A stretch of DNA of 64,000 nt from Trichoplax sp. H2 (GCA_003344405.1 NOWV01000078.1:124001-188000); one strand, 5' to 3'; shown: positions 1 to 22,521, numbered from the stretch's first letter. Notes: generated by a model from the sequence alone, not told the origin. A program made the numbers and translations.

Positions 1-946
1 TTTGATATCGAAAGAATACGTGCAGTATTTTACGGGTAAACCTGAGAATCATTACCATTAAATGTCGAAAAGTTGGAGCGATTGCCAGTAATATCGATTA
101 TATTACAAAATGTTCTAGGTACGTTGAGCGTGTAGTCGTACAATATATATCCAGACCCCAAATTTTTTCATATTCAGTATGTAATTTCAAAATTTACATA
201 CAAAATCATTGAAATTTTCATGTACCAGATGCGGTACTACACTAGCATCATTTATTGATGTGCGCATAACACATTACTGATTAACTCGTAGTTTATTTTG
301 CAAATAAATGACACTTATAAGTATTGAAGTAAATTGGGGGTACCTATGAAACTCACCTATCCATCATTGACTTTATTTAAAAATCAAATACTATCAGATT
401 CGATGGTATATTCCGTTCGCTATGTTGCCTCGTAGGAGTATTTGCATTACCGCAGTTAATCGTGGTATGAGCTGTGTATTCAGAGAGCTTTTCTGCCTGC
501 TATTGATTTTTATTTGATCATAGTATTCCAGGCAGCCATCTGCACTCAACAAAGTTATACTTATTCACAATAGACTATAAAAATGGAATATTTTTAGCTT
601 TACCTACGGTTACGATGGAAGATCTTGAAACTTCTATTTCTAAACGGAGCCAAATTTGAGATATATGAGCAAAGGCGTAGACCATATCTTCATTTGTACT
701 ATTACAGTAATCAATAATATCCTAAAATGTAAATTGGGGTAGAAACTACAGCATTATACTGCTCATTTAATAGGCTTGTTTCAAGTAAAACAACTTCCCT
801 TTCACTCCTAACAACCTTTCTAAAGAATTATTTTTTAGAATACTTTATTGTGAACTATACACTAACTTATCTCTATTTATGAATGTAAAGCACTCTGTAT
901 TCATTTAGATAAGGCATTATACGTATAATGTACTTAGATTTCAGGT
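1..946. other. 5' flank of CYRI; no gene resolved
   Basis: No gene could be resolved here. Bases 1-47 are open in frame 1 and are followed by a GTAAAC donor-like site near 37, so the extreme left edge could be the end of an exon of a gene lying off the window; this is too short to identify. The rest is AT-rich sequence with stops in all frames and would include the CYRI promoter and 5'UTR. Confidence 0.4.
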
Positions 947-3199
947 ATGGGAAACATTTTACGAATTTTCTTTCAAAGCAGCTGTGACAGCAGCGGTTCT
1001 AACCATGATTTATTCATCGATATCCAAAGTAAGCAATCAACAGGTATTTCATGTTCATTTTTGATTGAGTACGGACAGCACTTTTTTATATTTGGTTAAC
1101 TGTTCAAGATGCTTTACCCGACGACGAAGATCAAACTGCATATAATGTAGTCAATGGTGTTCTGGAACATTCGTCACAAATGGTTAATGACCTCGAATCT
1201 TATAAAGGGGCGACTGAAGAGATTCGAGATGCGATCTCGCAGCCCAATAATGACTATCAGCAACGGCAAACTTGGCGAGAAGTCTGTAAATTTGTTACAG
1301 TTTTAAAAAGATTATATGAATATTCACAAGAAATCGGTAGGCTTGTGTCAAATTTGCATTCGTTGCACGGAGTTACACTATAATCTGTACGCATATATAT
1401 ATATACTCGTATAATACATATAAGCGTACATCCAATTAGGAATAGGACATGTTGGTGTTTCAATTTATATATGATATGATATATTTACTAATATTACCGC
1501 TTAGAGAATATTGTTCCACAATTACTGTATCCCTTATGCAGTGGACCACGTACGCCCATAGAGCATTGCCAGAGTCAGCAGGTGAACCTGAATGCTAATC
1601 TAAATAAATGGTTTCAGGATCTAAATCTGTATTTTTACATTAATTTATACGAGTACATTTCTTTACTGTTATCGTTTGGTAATTTTAGAATAAAGCTCTC
1701 ATATTGCTCACATATCATACTTACGACTTACCGTAATCGAAATTATACAGGCTCTGATCAAGCAATTTGCAGAAGTTTTGCATTTTACTCTGATATTTGA
1801 TCGACTAAAGGTAAAATAACTTCCTATTATTAAAAACATCATGCTACTTTCTTTGACCTAATGCGGTATCCTATGATGACATCTACTAAAGTGTTAACTG
1901 ATCAATGATGGTAGATGAAGAATCCAGCAATACAAAATGACTTTAGTTATTTTAGAAGGATGCTACAGAAGATGGTTCAGGAATATCATGTCTGTATAAA
2001 AGCGTAAATACTTCGGTAGAAGTATTTATTTTAGTGTATTCGTAAATGTAAATATTAGTACTAGAAACTCTGTCTATCCTTATTTAATCATTAGGAAGAA
2101 ACCGTTGAAATGTCAATGGATACTGCAAACAGAATGTCTTTATTTTATGCAAGTCCAACTCCAATGTTGAAGATGTTAAGTAACGCGACAACAAAATTTG
2201 TAGCTGAGGTTAGTAATCAGATAACGCGAACGAGTAATTTGTAATTCTATTTTAACATCTGTGACTTAGTAAACTAATGTACTGTGACGATAATCATCAT
2301 TTAATATAAAATCTCTCGTAATTTAACTATAGAACCAATCCATCCCTATAGAAAATACAACACTCTATCTTAGTACTTTGGCTAATACTTTAAAGAATAT
2401 GATAAGTAATCCGTAAGTGAATTTAATTCGCAATGGTTACTTGAGACAATGCTCTGAGTGAAAGATAGTAAAAATAGAAACATTATTCGAACGATTTATT
2501 CTAGTAGTTAAAATAACTTTATTCGCTATAGAAAATATTCCTCAAATTTTACAAGTGAAAGTGAAATTCAATTCTCTATTTGCGTCATGGTAATCATATT
2601 TAGTAATAAAATTCAACAACAAATTGCAAGTCGTTAGTAACTATTTATAAACCTTGAAATCTGTCTTATAGGTTGGTGTCATAATTCTGTATGATCACGT
2701 TCATCCATTTGGAGCCTTTTCGAAAAAATCTGATATAGATGTAATTTGCATTGTGATCAATTTCTTAAATTCCTTACCTGGAATGATTCTAGTTTAATAA
2801 CATAGTTTTATTAATCTATCTGGGTTGTTGATATGTTGACGGAATATCAGGTTACAGGCGCTATCAAGGTGATTAAAAGTAACAATTTAAACAATAAGCA
2901 ACATCTACTTGATGCTTTAAGGTAAGCGTGGCATATAAATTAGAATGAATTGCTGTGGATTAATTAATGTGCAATGAAGGAAGCGTTAGTTACTGACGGT
3001 GATTCATGTTAGCTAACGTATCGATACCAAAAAAATTTGTGCCACTACACTATAGGCTTTCATGATATTATCTTAGTGCTAGGAGATTAGTTATATTTTG
3101 GTATTGCTGAGTTTTGTTGTGTCATTTCATTTTAGATTTTCAACGGTACACTATGGGGATGAATCTACTCCCAAATCAGTAAAATATTTACTTGAGTAA
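947..3199 (+). CDS. CYRI: CYRI (FAM49) Rac1-interacting protein, 11 exons, complete
   Basis: Orthologue of CYRIA/CYRIB, which binds active Rac1 through its DUF1394 (CYFIP-like) domain and restrains the SCAR/WAVE complex at the plasma membrane. Exons: 947-1028, 1109-1336, 1505-1581, 1751-1810, 1915-1989, 2095-2208, 2333-2412, 2532-2589, 2672-2740, 2851-2921, 3136-3199; phases match at every junction and give 325 aa, against about 323 in vertebrates. The start MGNILR keeps Gly2, the N-myristoylation signal of the family. Diagnostic segments include [33 protein letters not shown] and [12 protein letters not shown]. Arg163-Arg164 correspond to the Arg pair needed for Rac1 binding in the mammalian protein. 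Introns are 80-300 nt. An AATAAA-like signal lies near 3380. Identification is very secure; individual splice sites are predictions. Confidence 0.95.
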
Positions 3200-4270
3200 T
3201 ATCTTGTTGCGATGAGATAGATGTTTCGCGTGTTTTAGACTGGTTGTTTCTATGGGAAACGTTACGTAAATGTGATTATCAGTCGTTTTTGAAGTTTGAT
3301 TATCGAATTTGTATTTGTATCATGTTTGCATTTAATGCAATGTCTTCATGTTACATTTCAAAAATGATTATATCATTTCCAAATAAAAAAATGTTACGGT
3401 TCTGTACAGCAATTATACCGAAATTTTAGAATATGAAGTACTCGTAAGACATACAACGCTGTTATGATGCGTTTAGAAAATGAAACGCTGTCTGAATTGT
3501 GATTTGGAAGGTATTTCTTGAAGTATCAGTTGAGTTTCTGTAGGGTCTCGACACGGAAGCACAACAGAAAACCGTAACTGCTAGGTGTACAATACTAGCA
3601 GCATTTAGCATCGATATTTATTCATCATTATTATAGACTCACTGTGGGTGCATGAACTGCGGAACAAAGTACTTTACATGAACTTAAGGTGATGATATCT
3701 GTATAGCATGTTACTGTATACTAAGTATCGAACAAACAGCCAGCAAAGCGGTCGGTAGCTGAGTTAGCACTGTAATACTGACATTGAACAGGTGTAACTG
3801 TAATGTATCGCATTTATTTCTTCTGTATTAAGATAAAGCACTGGATATTATGGGTGTTACATTGCAGTCCTATTAAACTGAATTACGACCGAATATACAG
3901 TTTTATTTTATTTTTCTGGCTGTAAGTTCCGAATTCACTTTAACTACGGTATTCTTTATGGTAAATATTGTCTGATTTTGACCGAAACCCCAAGTTCCAA
4001 TTTTTTTTCGCAGGAAACTATCAAGATTCCTGCAAATTGTACGAGTAGTAGTCGTATTTATAATCAAGGATCAACTGTAAAGGCTCTGATTTCACCTTAG
4101 ACACAATGCAGGACGTACCGACATAGTATTCTGTTTTAGAGTATATATATAAGTAAACGTATAAAAACACATCGGATATCCGAGTTGGTGGATGTGATAT
4201 TTTACAGCACTGCACTACAAGATGGAAGTGTACGAAACATAAAAGCAGTAAACGGGTACGATGGTATGGT

Positions 4271-4311
4271 CAGGGACTTTTCTCTCCTCTTTTAATTTTT
4301 AAAAGTCCCTG
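4271..4311. repeat. Short hairpin
   Basis: CAGGGACTTTT at 4271-4281 is the exact reverse complement of AAAAGTCCCTG at 4301-4311, giving an 11-bp stem with a 19-nt loop. It is isolated from any recognised gene and may be a transposon remnant. Confidence 0.6.
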
Positions 4312-4980
4312 GTAAGAAATACCCTATAACCACATACAGCTGTCGTTTACATACAGCGTTATTAATCTTCTCACTCTAGGGTAATGAATTGCGGCCTACT
4401 GCATGTTTATCTGTATGTTATTTGTCAATTATTATCAATAAAGTACTATACATTAGTAGCGAATCGCCTGTCCGTTAAGCAAACTTGTAACTTAGTAAGT
4501 TATAGCTGATAACTTGATCATACAGCAGAGAGATCTAGAGATTCATACTTGCAACACGGATTGGCAAAGTAAGGTAAATTGTTGTGATTCTGCTAATCAG
4601 CAAGATACACCTCATAAAGGAAGTTCAAGCATGTAAGGATGTTTGCAATCGTTGTAAGGACAATCAATAAAGGTAATCCCATTTCAATAAGCATATTGGG
4701 ACATCTTTAATTCCGAGAATAATAGCCGGAGTACTTCGATGAATTCCCCTAGAAAATCCCATAACGCAGTCTGATTGCAAATGGCAACCATGCACTCGAA
4801 GAAACCTACTTCTGTAGTTGTCTACTACTGTACGTACTGTCCTTTCTTCTAATAAAAGTGCTGATCGGAGGATAACTAGAGAAATACTCGCATGTAATGT
4901 ACACTCAGTAGACTGCATTAATAAATCTAAGTTTTGAAAAGAGTAAGCTCACAACAGCTTTACGACTTAATGTATATAAG

Positions 4981-5170
4981 TGGCAGTCTCCTGATATAAA
5001 TTCTTAAGGAATTCTATTTACTAAAAGTCAACTGTCGCCGTTTCAAATACTGATCCAACACCGTTTATAAAAATGGCCTGCAAAATAGCGTTGGATCAGT
5101 AATTTAAAACGGAGATAGGCCACTTTTAGCAAATAGAGTTCCTTCAGAATGAACAAGAGGAGACTGCTCC
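4981..5170. repeat. Foldback / MITE-like inverted repeat
   Basis: Two arms of about 80 bp (4981-5060 and 5089-5170) are imperfect reverse complements, about 75-80% matched by eye, around a spacer of roughly 28 nt. The outer ends share GCAGTCTCC, the centre shares TACTGATCCAAC, and the block CTATTT.CTAAAAGT is also shared. This is the structure of a non-autonomous foldback or long-TIR MITE. No clear target-site duplication and no coding capacity were seen. Confidence 0.65.
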
Positions 5171-5524
5171 TAATAAACACTAAATCGTGAAGCTGTTGGG
5201 AAATATTTAATATTGAAATTTATGTATGTTATAATCCAGTCGAAATTGTACACAGTACGGTACTGTAGTGTATTGCTGCCCTCAGAGAAGTACTGGACTC
5301 CTGGACACTTAGTTTAAGCAGTATTGTATAGCCTACGTATACGTATATATGTCATATATATATATATATAACAGTACTGACATCCGACATATGAACTCTG
5401 GATCAGAATCCAAGTAACACGAGTAATAACTCGTATTCCGCTTCTTGAGAAAACCTCCATCAGTAATTATTGCAAAATTATCCTTGGGATAAAATTCATT
5501 ATCATTGCATCTCTTTGGTGTTAC

Positions 5525-8972
<3,448 letters not shown>

Positions 8973-9897
8973 TGCGAAAGAGAACAGAAATGTTACGTAT
9001 TGCTTCTTTGTACTGATGTTATTTATTTCAAGCACTGTTATAGGATTTGTGATGAGATAGTAGTAAAAGAGTATTGGTTGGAGATAAATACGTTATATTT
9101 GTTTGTTGGAATAGCTCAATAATTTCGTAAATAATATAAAAGTTATTAGATAAACTTCATTATCCGTCAATCACGTAAGAGATTTACGTTAGAAAAGTCT
9201 CAATAACAATGCTCAGAGCTACCAAGGTGTACTCTGCATGATAGCATTTTAGAATTTTTTATGTATTGTAGTAGTCATTTTGAATTGAAGGGTAACACTT
9301 TGTTTGATAAGCAAGTTTTAATTATGTGAAATTGACATTAGGTGAAGTTTCCTACTCTGATTTACGTAGTTGGTACTTGTGTGCAAGGTATAGTAATAAA
9401 TGGTTAAAAATCGGTAATAAAAAGATTAGGTCCGTAATTCCTTTCCTCAATGGGGTATTGTTTTTGCTTGAGCACTCTTGGTTATGTAATTTAAAAAAAT
9501 GAATCTGTAATATTCGCATCAGTCAGATTGAGGTAATGTCAGAGTTAGTAAAGTACAGTACAGTACCTGGAATAGACAATTCCTATACTCATCATTGTAT
9601 AAGCTGCTTGATTAATTCATTAGCTTACATACTGTGCGAGCATGTATTGATTAACCCCTGAAGTTTACCAATGCCCAATTAAAGCGTTTACATCTTACGA
9701 ATAACAATGGCCTTATTTATATCTTCACATGCTGTGGGCAATGATATTTTCAACGGTGTAGCTTTCATCTTTAAAATGTATATGGCTGCTTGCGAAAGTT
9801 GACATTTTCTGTCATAACGAAGTGAATAAAAATCTCGGAAATGTTCCTATACTCAAAATTGAGGGAATTCCAACAATAACTTTTAGCCATAGGTGTG

Positions 9898-10113
9898 TTT
9901 ATATATATATATATATACGCGTATATACATGGACATGCTGTAGGGCTATCCTTGGATAAATACGCGTATTGGCCGAATATCGGGTTTTGGGCGTAATAGT
10001 ATGTTACGGCCATTCCTAAGAATGATTTTGTCCTCGAGACTTAGGGCTATCTTTGAATACATATATATATATACGCGTATATATACATCGACATGCTGTA
10101 GGGCTATCCTTAG
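9898..10113. repeat. Two-copy TA/ACGCGT direct repeat
   Basis: A run of TA dinucleotides leads into ATACGCGTAT and then GACATGCTGTAGGGCTATCC, first at 9898-9955 and again at 10058-10113, about 160 nt apart. The intervening DNA also carries ATACGCGTAT (9960-9969). No coding function is evident. Confidence 0.6.
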
Positions 10114-10762
10114 CGTGATCTTGATCTTGATGAATAATATTATTCTGGAGCAGTTACTTTTATAAATTGAAGCTACATCATTCAACCTCTGCCTTCCTCT
10201 ACTACTATACATATAATGATATAAATACAGATTGAAACAATAATGCAGAAATTAGGCCAACCTGGCGCTTGGCCATATTTAAGTAATTATATATCTATCA
10301 TGATCAAGGAGTTTTGTTGTACACTTTTGTAGTAGTAAGTGCAATCCACTGTCACATGCAGTAGAGCAATCCCATACTGTACCGTATGCTAGGCTGAGAT
10401 ACGTGATAGGCTTGCATAAATATTGTCACCCTATCTCGTCTTTCAGGTGATACTGCTGCCTGTTGCTAAATCCAAAATTTGTCTCCGTTATTACTACAGT
10501 AATTTTAGTCTTTTCCATTTGGAAGCAAGGGATGACAATAACTTTGCACACTACCAGCATTATTACCAGTAGTTGACAAGAGCTTGTATAAAAAATGATG
10601 CCACCGTTAGCGATTGATTACCTTTTTGCTCAATGTACCCAATGACTACGAACACCATTTTTTCTTGCCCAATAATCAGTCAAATTCATCAAGTCATGAT
10701 TCCTTCTACAGTTTTACTGTAGTCTACAGTATAGTTTGGAGCAGTAATTTGACAGTATCCGC

Positions 10763-11798
10763 GGCTGGACAATTGGCTAGCAAAAGTAATGTCACTTGTG
10801 TAGGCCTACAGTACTGGCTATTGTACTATGCTACCTCTCTATACGTGACATTCTTTTTGGTCCATACTACTCAGTAGTATGCGCACCTTGTGATGCCATA
10901 CAAGTGAGAAGATCTGCTGTAGTATGTATAGGCAGTCAAGGCTCTCACTTGCAAGCCTAAACAAGACCAAGACAAGCTTTCCAACATAAATGCCGATATT
11001 GAATTGTATATTAAGAATCAATATACGTGGAAAAGATTGCCAGCTAATATCGAACGGGCAATGCCATAACTGTATTAAGTTATTTATGGTGTAATAGCAC
11101 GATTGACTGGACAGTTGGCTAGCAAAAGTAATGTCACTTGTATAGGCCTACAGTACTGGCTATTGTACTATGCTACCTCTCTATACGTGACATTCTTTTT
11201 GGTCCATACTACTCAGTAGTATGCGCACCTTGTGATGCCATATAAGTGAGAAGAAGATCTGCTGTAGTATGTATAGGCAGTCAAGGCTCTCGCTTGCAGC
11301 CATTCCATATGCAAGCCTAAACAAGACCAAGATAAGCTTTCCAACATGAATGCCGATATTGAATTGCATATTAAGCCATAACTGTATTAAGTTATTTATG
11401 GTGTAATAGCACGATTGACTGGACAGTTGGCTAGCAAAAGTAATGTCACTTGTATAGGCCTACAGTACTGGCTATTGTACTATGCTACCTCTCTATACGT
11501 GACATTCTTTTTGGTCCATACTACTCAGTCTTATGCCTCAGTAGTATGCGCACCTTGTGATGCCATACAAGTGAGAAGAAGATCTGCTGTACTGTAGTAT
11601 GTATAGGCAGTCAAGGCTCTCGCTTGCAGCCATTCCACTTGCAAGCCTAGACAAGACCAAGACAAGCTTTCCAACATGAATGCCGATATTGAATTGCATA
11701 TTAAGAATCAATATACGTGGAAAAGATTGCCAGCTAATATCAAACGGGTAATGCCATAACTGTATTAAGTCATTTATGGTGTAATAGCACGATTGACT
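10763..11798. repeat. Tandem triplication of a 310-380 bp unit
   Basis: Three head-to-tail copies start near 10763, 11106 and 11416, each opening with TGGACA(A/G)TTGGCTAGC and closing with GTAATAGCACGATTGACT. Copy 2 lacks a segment of about 36-48 bp (the AATCAATATACGTGG region) present in copies 1 and 3; copy 3 has a short extra insertion (TCTTATGCCTCAGTAG) near 11529. Each contains the 12-bp palindrome TGTAGGCCTACA or a close variant. Short ORFs on both strands repeat with the unit and look non-coding. Confidence 0.85.
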
Positions 11799-12840
11799 TC
11801 TGTCTTAGTTGTCTTTGAAGGCTTTTTCTCTGAGAGGATTACAGTAGAGAGATCAAGCATTGATTGACGCTTGCCAATTAGAAATTAATGTTGTCGTCTT
11901 AGCTTTGGTAACTCTGTCGATTCATTGATCATGTTCGAAAATTCTATCAATTAGTTGTAGTAGCGAGGATAAATCTGACTTATTGATTTGTAACAAATAA
12001 TGGGTTGATCGTATCTAGTGATGTTGTATCATATAGAATAGAGTAGTTAAGCTTCTGAAAGTGTTGATCAACGTAGTATTGATTGACATCGGTTATCACT
12101 CATGAATGATGGCCATACTGTAAATTGCCATCCAGTGCTTGTTATGGACTGGAATCACTGTAATCCATTTGTTCCATGATAGTTAGAGGTGTAACCCCAC
12201 TCAAATCATCATCTGTATGATGTATTGGTTGAAATACTGAAAAAAAAAATGCAATCAATAACCTCAGTCTTGATTTCGATAACTACACGAAGGACTACTG
12301 ATATAGTATAAGTAGAATAATAATAATGACTGCCAAGTTCGATATTGGTTTTACCTGAAACTTGACCAATGGCAATCTTTAGTCATGGATTTTTGGCTAA
12401 CAAAAAGAGAACTTGAGTGTATTGAATAGTATATCGACTGTACTTGATGATGCTGTTAACCTAGATAATGTACTGTATTGACTTGAACGTATAGCATTAA
12501 AGTCACAATCAACCGACTATCATGAGATCATGATGATAGATCATGATACGTTTGTTATGAGTGGTAATATTAGATTTGCGAGTAAAATACCAAATATTCT
12601 AGCTATAAGATCCTAAGGAGCAGATGTAGAATTCGTATTATTTAGCCTTATCGTTGATTACTTTGTAGCTGTTACACGAATATATAGTAGATCACCTATC
12701 AATTAATATTATTACCGATGTTAAACGACTAGCTAACTAACGTTCTAAATTGTTATACAGTAGTTACCAATTGTGATGATACAGTATATAAATTATGAAT
12801 TTACTTACACGTATTTACGATGTCAATCGCTAGGCTTTAG

Positions 12841-18582
<5,742 letters not shown>

Positions 18583-21007
18583 ATTTAATATCTACATTTA
18601 TAAGAACATAGAATTGCAGCATATAAATTGGATATTATAGAGACAGTGTTCTAATCTAAATCATTGTAATTATCGAAATTTCGTATCGCTGACGTTGCTA
18701 CATTGCGCGCATGTTGACGTCAATATTATATTACTTGACGTTATAAAAAGCAGCAACCTGTAAATACGCGTAGACAGTGTTACAGTATATGACCATGGAC
18801 TAATGAAGTATTGATTTTGCTAGATGAAATAGGATGGTATGTAACCTTTTACATTATAGTGAACCATAAATTACCGGAATCTTGTGCTGTAACCTTGGTT
18901 GTAGCAGTATTTATAGATTATTTTGCTAACTGGTTCATCAGCTTCCGCATTTATCTACAAATTAAGATATATTAAATGATATTCTTTAAACAGATATATA
19001 AAAGCATGTAAAGGTATATGTAGCTATGTAAAAATGTTGTTTTATTATAAATTATAAACAACTGAGACGCCTTTTACTGTTCTAGCATTACTCTGATACA
19101 AGTACAAGGGCAGGATGCTATCAATGTAAATCTGTACTTGAAAGATTTTATTTTACCATTGTAAGAACTAAAGCATTAAAACTTCTTGTTTAGCTTAAGC
19201 TAATTGGGCAGACTATATGTTGTATTATCATCACAGTTAACATAGCATAACCTAACCGATCACCTCAGAAATTAATTATAGCGAAAGATGATCAAAAGTA
19301 AGAATTTCCTATTGCGTATACAGAACGATATCATAATATTTAGTATGGCAAAAATTTATAACAATTTCCCGTTACAAAATTGAAATCATAAGGTAAGAAG
19401 TACTACGGCTTATCTAATTGTAGCTATTCATTGCAATTTCGGAATTAGATTTAATACCTAAATTTAAAAGTAGCATTGTACAATTTGACTATACTAGTGC
19501 ATTTTGCATAAATTTGCACGGTAGTTTTAGTTTTATTAGTTTTTTATAAGATTCATCGTCATTTAAGAAGTGTGATGGGATCTAGCAATATCGCATATGT
19601 CAGGAATAATCATCTTTCGGAAAATTATTAGTCACAGTAAAACAAAAATGCAATCAAATTTTTATTTAAGCAATGCGTTTATATGATATTCAAATATTGA
19701 CATTATTACTAGTCAATATGCTTCACAGATCTTATGCTATTGATTATTTTGATATCACAATAATCACTAGATACGGCAACATCTAATTTGTAGAGAACTT
19801 TTGAAAATTTTAGTATAATATAATCATGCAACAAAACAATCATTATATATATAATTATTTTCATATTTTAATTAATAAGAATAAATTCAAGGAGTGTAGT
19901 ATAGATCTACAAAAAAAATGCATGCTTAAGCCAATTTTAACGAAATCCAAATGTAAACGCTCAGCTTAATATGACGCGCTTGTTGAATCAATTTTTTTAA
20001 ATCATCTCAAAGTGCTACCAATTGTAAAAGTACAACTTTCCCCTGGAGATAAACACTGATACAGAGATGTTCTTACATTTAATTATTTACTCTATTATTA
20101 CAGCTTTGCATACTTGCAATATTTTAGTATTAGACCTATAAGGTATTATCTATGGCCAGTTTAGGATCAATAGCGCATATTAGTATTATATGCAACTAGT
20201 GCTGCCTAATTATAAAGACCAACGGTTCTGATTTCTTTCATAATTAACCAGAGAAAATAATTAAACAAGCATAATAACTTTAGATAGTATTTTAGGTTTT
20301 TCTAAATTAGATCTATCAATATCGCCATAATAGCATAGGAATGATGAGCTCTTGATTACTTTCTATAGAATTTCGATCTGATAAAGAGCATTGTAGTGAC
20401 TTCAGTTAATCTAGAAAGCAAACGGTTTTACGCGACCTAATTATATATATACTATCCAATATTCGCATAATAGTGATTAGGTTAGAAGGCTAAAACATTA
20501 GAATGGGCGACGTCTGATACCGACTGTAGTATAATAAAACATAAATTTAGATTACGTTAAAAGTTCACAAGAGCTTTGTTTAACTTCTCGCTTGCTCATG
20601 ATGTCTTCAGTATTTAGTAGCAAACGATATATGTAGAATACGTTTTGTACATTGAGATACAGACCAAGGCATCTACTGCATCGGTATACATGGCCATAAA
20701 CTCCTGGCAAGTTCATTATTTGTACTGTACGCATATTATCAACTATCACTATTAACTATGAAGGTGATTAATGTATAGCATATAAATGTTGAATAATCGT
20801 TGCAAAAACTAGGAGGTGGATTAGATCATAGAAATCAATCACAAGGAAATTATGCTATAAAAATCAATAGCAAAAAAATAATCTTGCCGATAATAAGCAT
20901 ATTACGATAATTTAATGGGATGAATTTATTTAATGAATATTACGTTTAATTTTATTATACGCTAATCAATTCATCGCGAAAGCAATTAGATATGAATGAT
21001 TTGCTCC
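18583..21007. other. Intergenic, between FAM91A1 and TMEM86 3' ends
   Basis: No gene recognised. A CRE/TATA-like module sits at 18683-18749. Downstream of it no ORF of note begins. A 65-codon minus-strand ATG ORF (20552-20749) matches nothing I know. Confidence 0.45.
18683..18749 (+). promoter_or_regulatory. CRE-plus-TATA promoter-like module
   Basis: GTATCGCTGACGT (18683-18695), the full CRE palindrome TGACGTCA (18715-18722), a half CRE (TTGACGTT) and then TATAAAAA (18742-18749) occur in order on the plus strand. This resembles a metazoan core promoter with ATF/CREB sites, but no recognisable coding region follows it, so a non-coding transcript or chance are both possible. The 13-mer recurs at 58138-58150. 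Confidence 0.35.
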
Positions 21008-22521
21008 TTAATCAGTTCTTGGCTTTTGCAAGGCAAGACTTTCCATTAGCAATTTTTGATGATTAACAGCCGACAACGCGATCCCTAATTGAGCTGTATA
21101 ATAAGTCGACATCACAATACCTCGTTGAAAATTGCCTGGTAGTGACCAACCGCGAAACATACTAAAAACTATCATTGTATCTGAAATGCAAAATAGGACT
21201 GTTCCAATAGCTGCGAATAATTTCGTCCATTTCCATATTTCCCATGTGAATTCAACACGAGCGACTGCACGCCATGCTGCTGTACTAATTGTGATACAAT
21301 ACAATCCAGTTACAATTGCTACTACCTGGGGCAGCACAGGCAAAACTAATAGGTATGTCAATATTCCTAAGGCATAAATTCCTATCCCTAAGCGTACGTT
21401 AAATGGTTCAAGCCAGCCGAAACCGCATATATAAGCAATATGAGCGCAGCCAAAAAAGCATACACCGTACCCAAATAATTCTTCCCAAATAAGTAAAAAA
21501 TCGCCTACACAACTTAATAGCAAACCCAATAAAACACAGTAACGATACTTGCTCTCTTCATAATTGGTTGTATGTTGTAAACAAACAAACGCAAACAAAG
21601 CCAAGATGGGCAGACATTTAATTATAGCTGCATAAAGATTGGGATTTTCATAAGGCGTCCAAGCAACAAAGTAGATGCAGACAAATTTAGTGAAAGGCAC
21701 TAATTTCGGAGCTACATTCTTGAACTAAAAAAATAAATAGTTTCAGCATTAATTAAAGAATTTGCAATCGTAACTATAAACACATTTGTCATATAATGCG
21801 CGTATATGCATAACAAACCTTATACGTCTGCAGCAGAATTATAAGCAGGTTGATAAAGTAACTCAATTACATTCTTATTCTTTCTAAAGTGATTCATTTA
21901 TATTTACAACATTAAATCTGAAACTATAAGCTATTCTACTGAATCAAATTAAAATCTTACGATTCTATAACTATTTGATGTATTTCATGCAAAAGATTTT
22001 TTATGTACCGTCGTTACGAAATATCATATTTTATTGATGGTTCTAACATCCTGTTAAATTATGACAGTCACTAAACAGTATATGGTAATGTTGTCAATGC
22101 TATCGGTTGGAGGTCATACACATATAAAGTCCCTACAGTATCTGCGTCAGTGTGAACATGACCACATACACACAATATAGTATACTTAAGTACTAAGCTG
22201 TATATCACTATTTGTAATAGAGCACTATGTCAAAATACCCAATTCAGTCTAGATATTAATATGACTAAAGTAAACGACTAGAATTTATGATCATAAGCCA
22301 ATTTTAAAAATATTATTGACACCATTGAAGACGGAAGTTAGTTTAATATTAAACATAAAATGCTAAAGTATGGTTTCATTTCTGTATTTAATCCTTGGAT
22401 AGCTGACTGAATTAGGCTATAAAACTTTAGTAATTTGCATTAAATATATCATGTACGAACAACTTTTCGTACGGTTCGATAATATTATGCTTGCAATAAG
22501 TGCTAGCTTACCTTTAACCAT
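21008..22521 (-). CDS. TMEM86: TMEM86 / YhhN-family lysoplasmalogenase, two exons
   Basis: Multi-pass membrane enzyme family that hydrolyses the vinyl-ether bond of lysoplasmalogens. The main exon (21711 down to 21008) encodes APKLVPFTKFVCIYFVAW, then CVGDFLLIWEELF, SDTMIVFSMF and GIVMSTYYTAQLGIALSAV, collinear with vertebrate TMEM86A; the conserved Asp residues in GDFLL and SDT are the YhhN signature. There are about eight hydrophobic segments. This exon has no suitable ATG at its start. A 10-nt exon at 22521-22512 (ATG GTT AAA G, followed by a GTAAGC donor and preceded by TTAG) splices in phase to an acceptor after TGTAG at 21712, giving MVKAPKLVP and 237 aa (human TMEM86A 240). The main exon is secure; the tiny first exon is inference. 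Confidence 0.9.

Larger units (their letters stand above)
3200..5524. other. Intergenic, CYRI to LYPLA
   Basis: No gene recognised. It holds a hairpin at 4271-4311, a foldback element at 4981-5170, a short TA microsatellite near 5355-5370 and the presumed LYPLA promoter. An 84-codon ATG ORF on the minus strand (4664-4918) resembles nothing I recognise and is about what chance gives at this base composition. Confidence 0.5.
8973..12840. other. Intergenic and repeats upstream of FAM91A1
   Basis: No gene recognised. It contains two copies of a TA-tract plus GACATGCTGTAGGGCTATCC module (9898-9955 and 10058-10113) and a triplicated unit at 10763-11798. The missing first coding exon of FAM91A1 should lie in this stretch if the gene is intact, but I could not find a segment encoding the expected FxIRxNxPWxKLP-like start. 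Confidence 0.5.

Noticed and set aside
4664-4918. 84-codon minus-strand ORF, briefly considered as a Tc1/mariner fragment
   Set aside because: No helix-turn-helix or DDE motif in the right order on either strand.
10614-11597. Several 60-87 codon ORFs in the triplicated repeat
   Set aside because: They repeat with the unit on both strands and carry no recognisable domain.
11880-11925. Sequence GGTAACTCTGTC resembling the start of the FAM91A1 exon at 12841
   Set aside because: Only 12 nt shared; flanks do not align and frames upstream contain stops.
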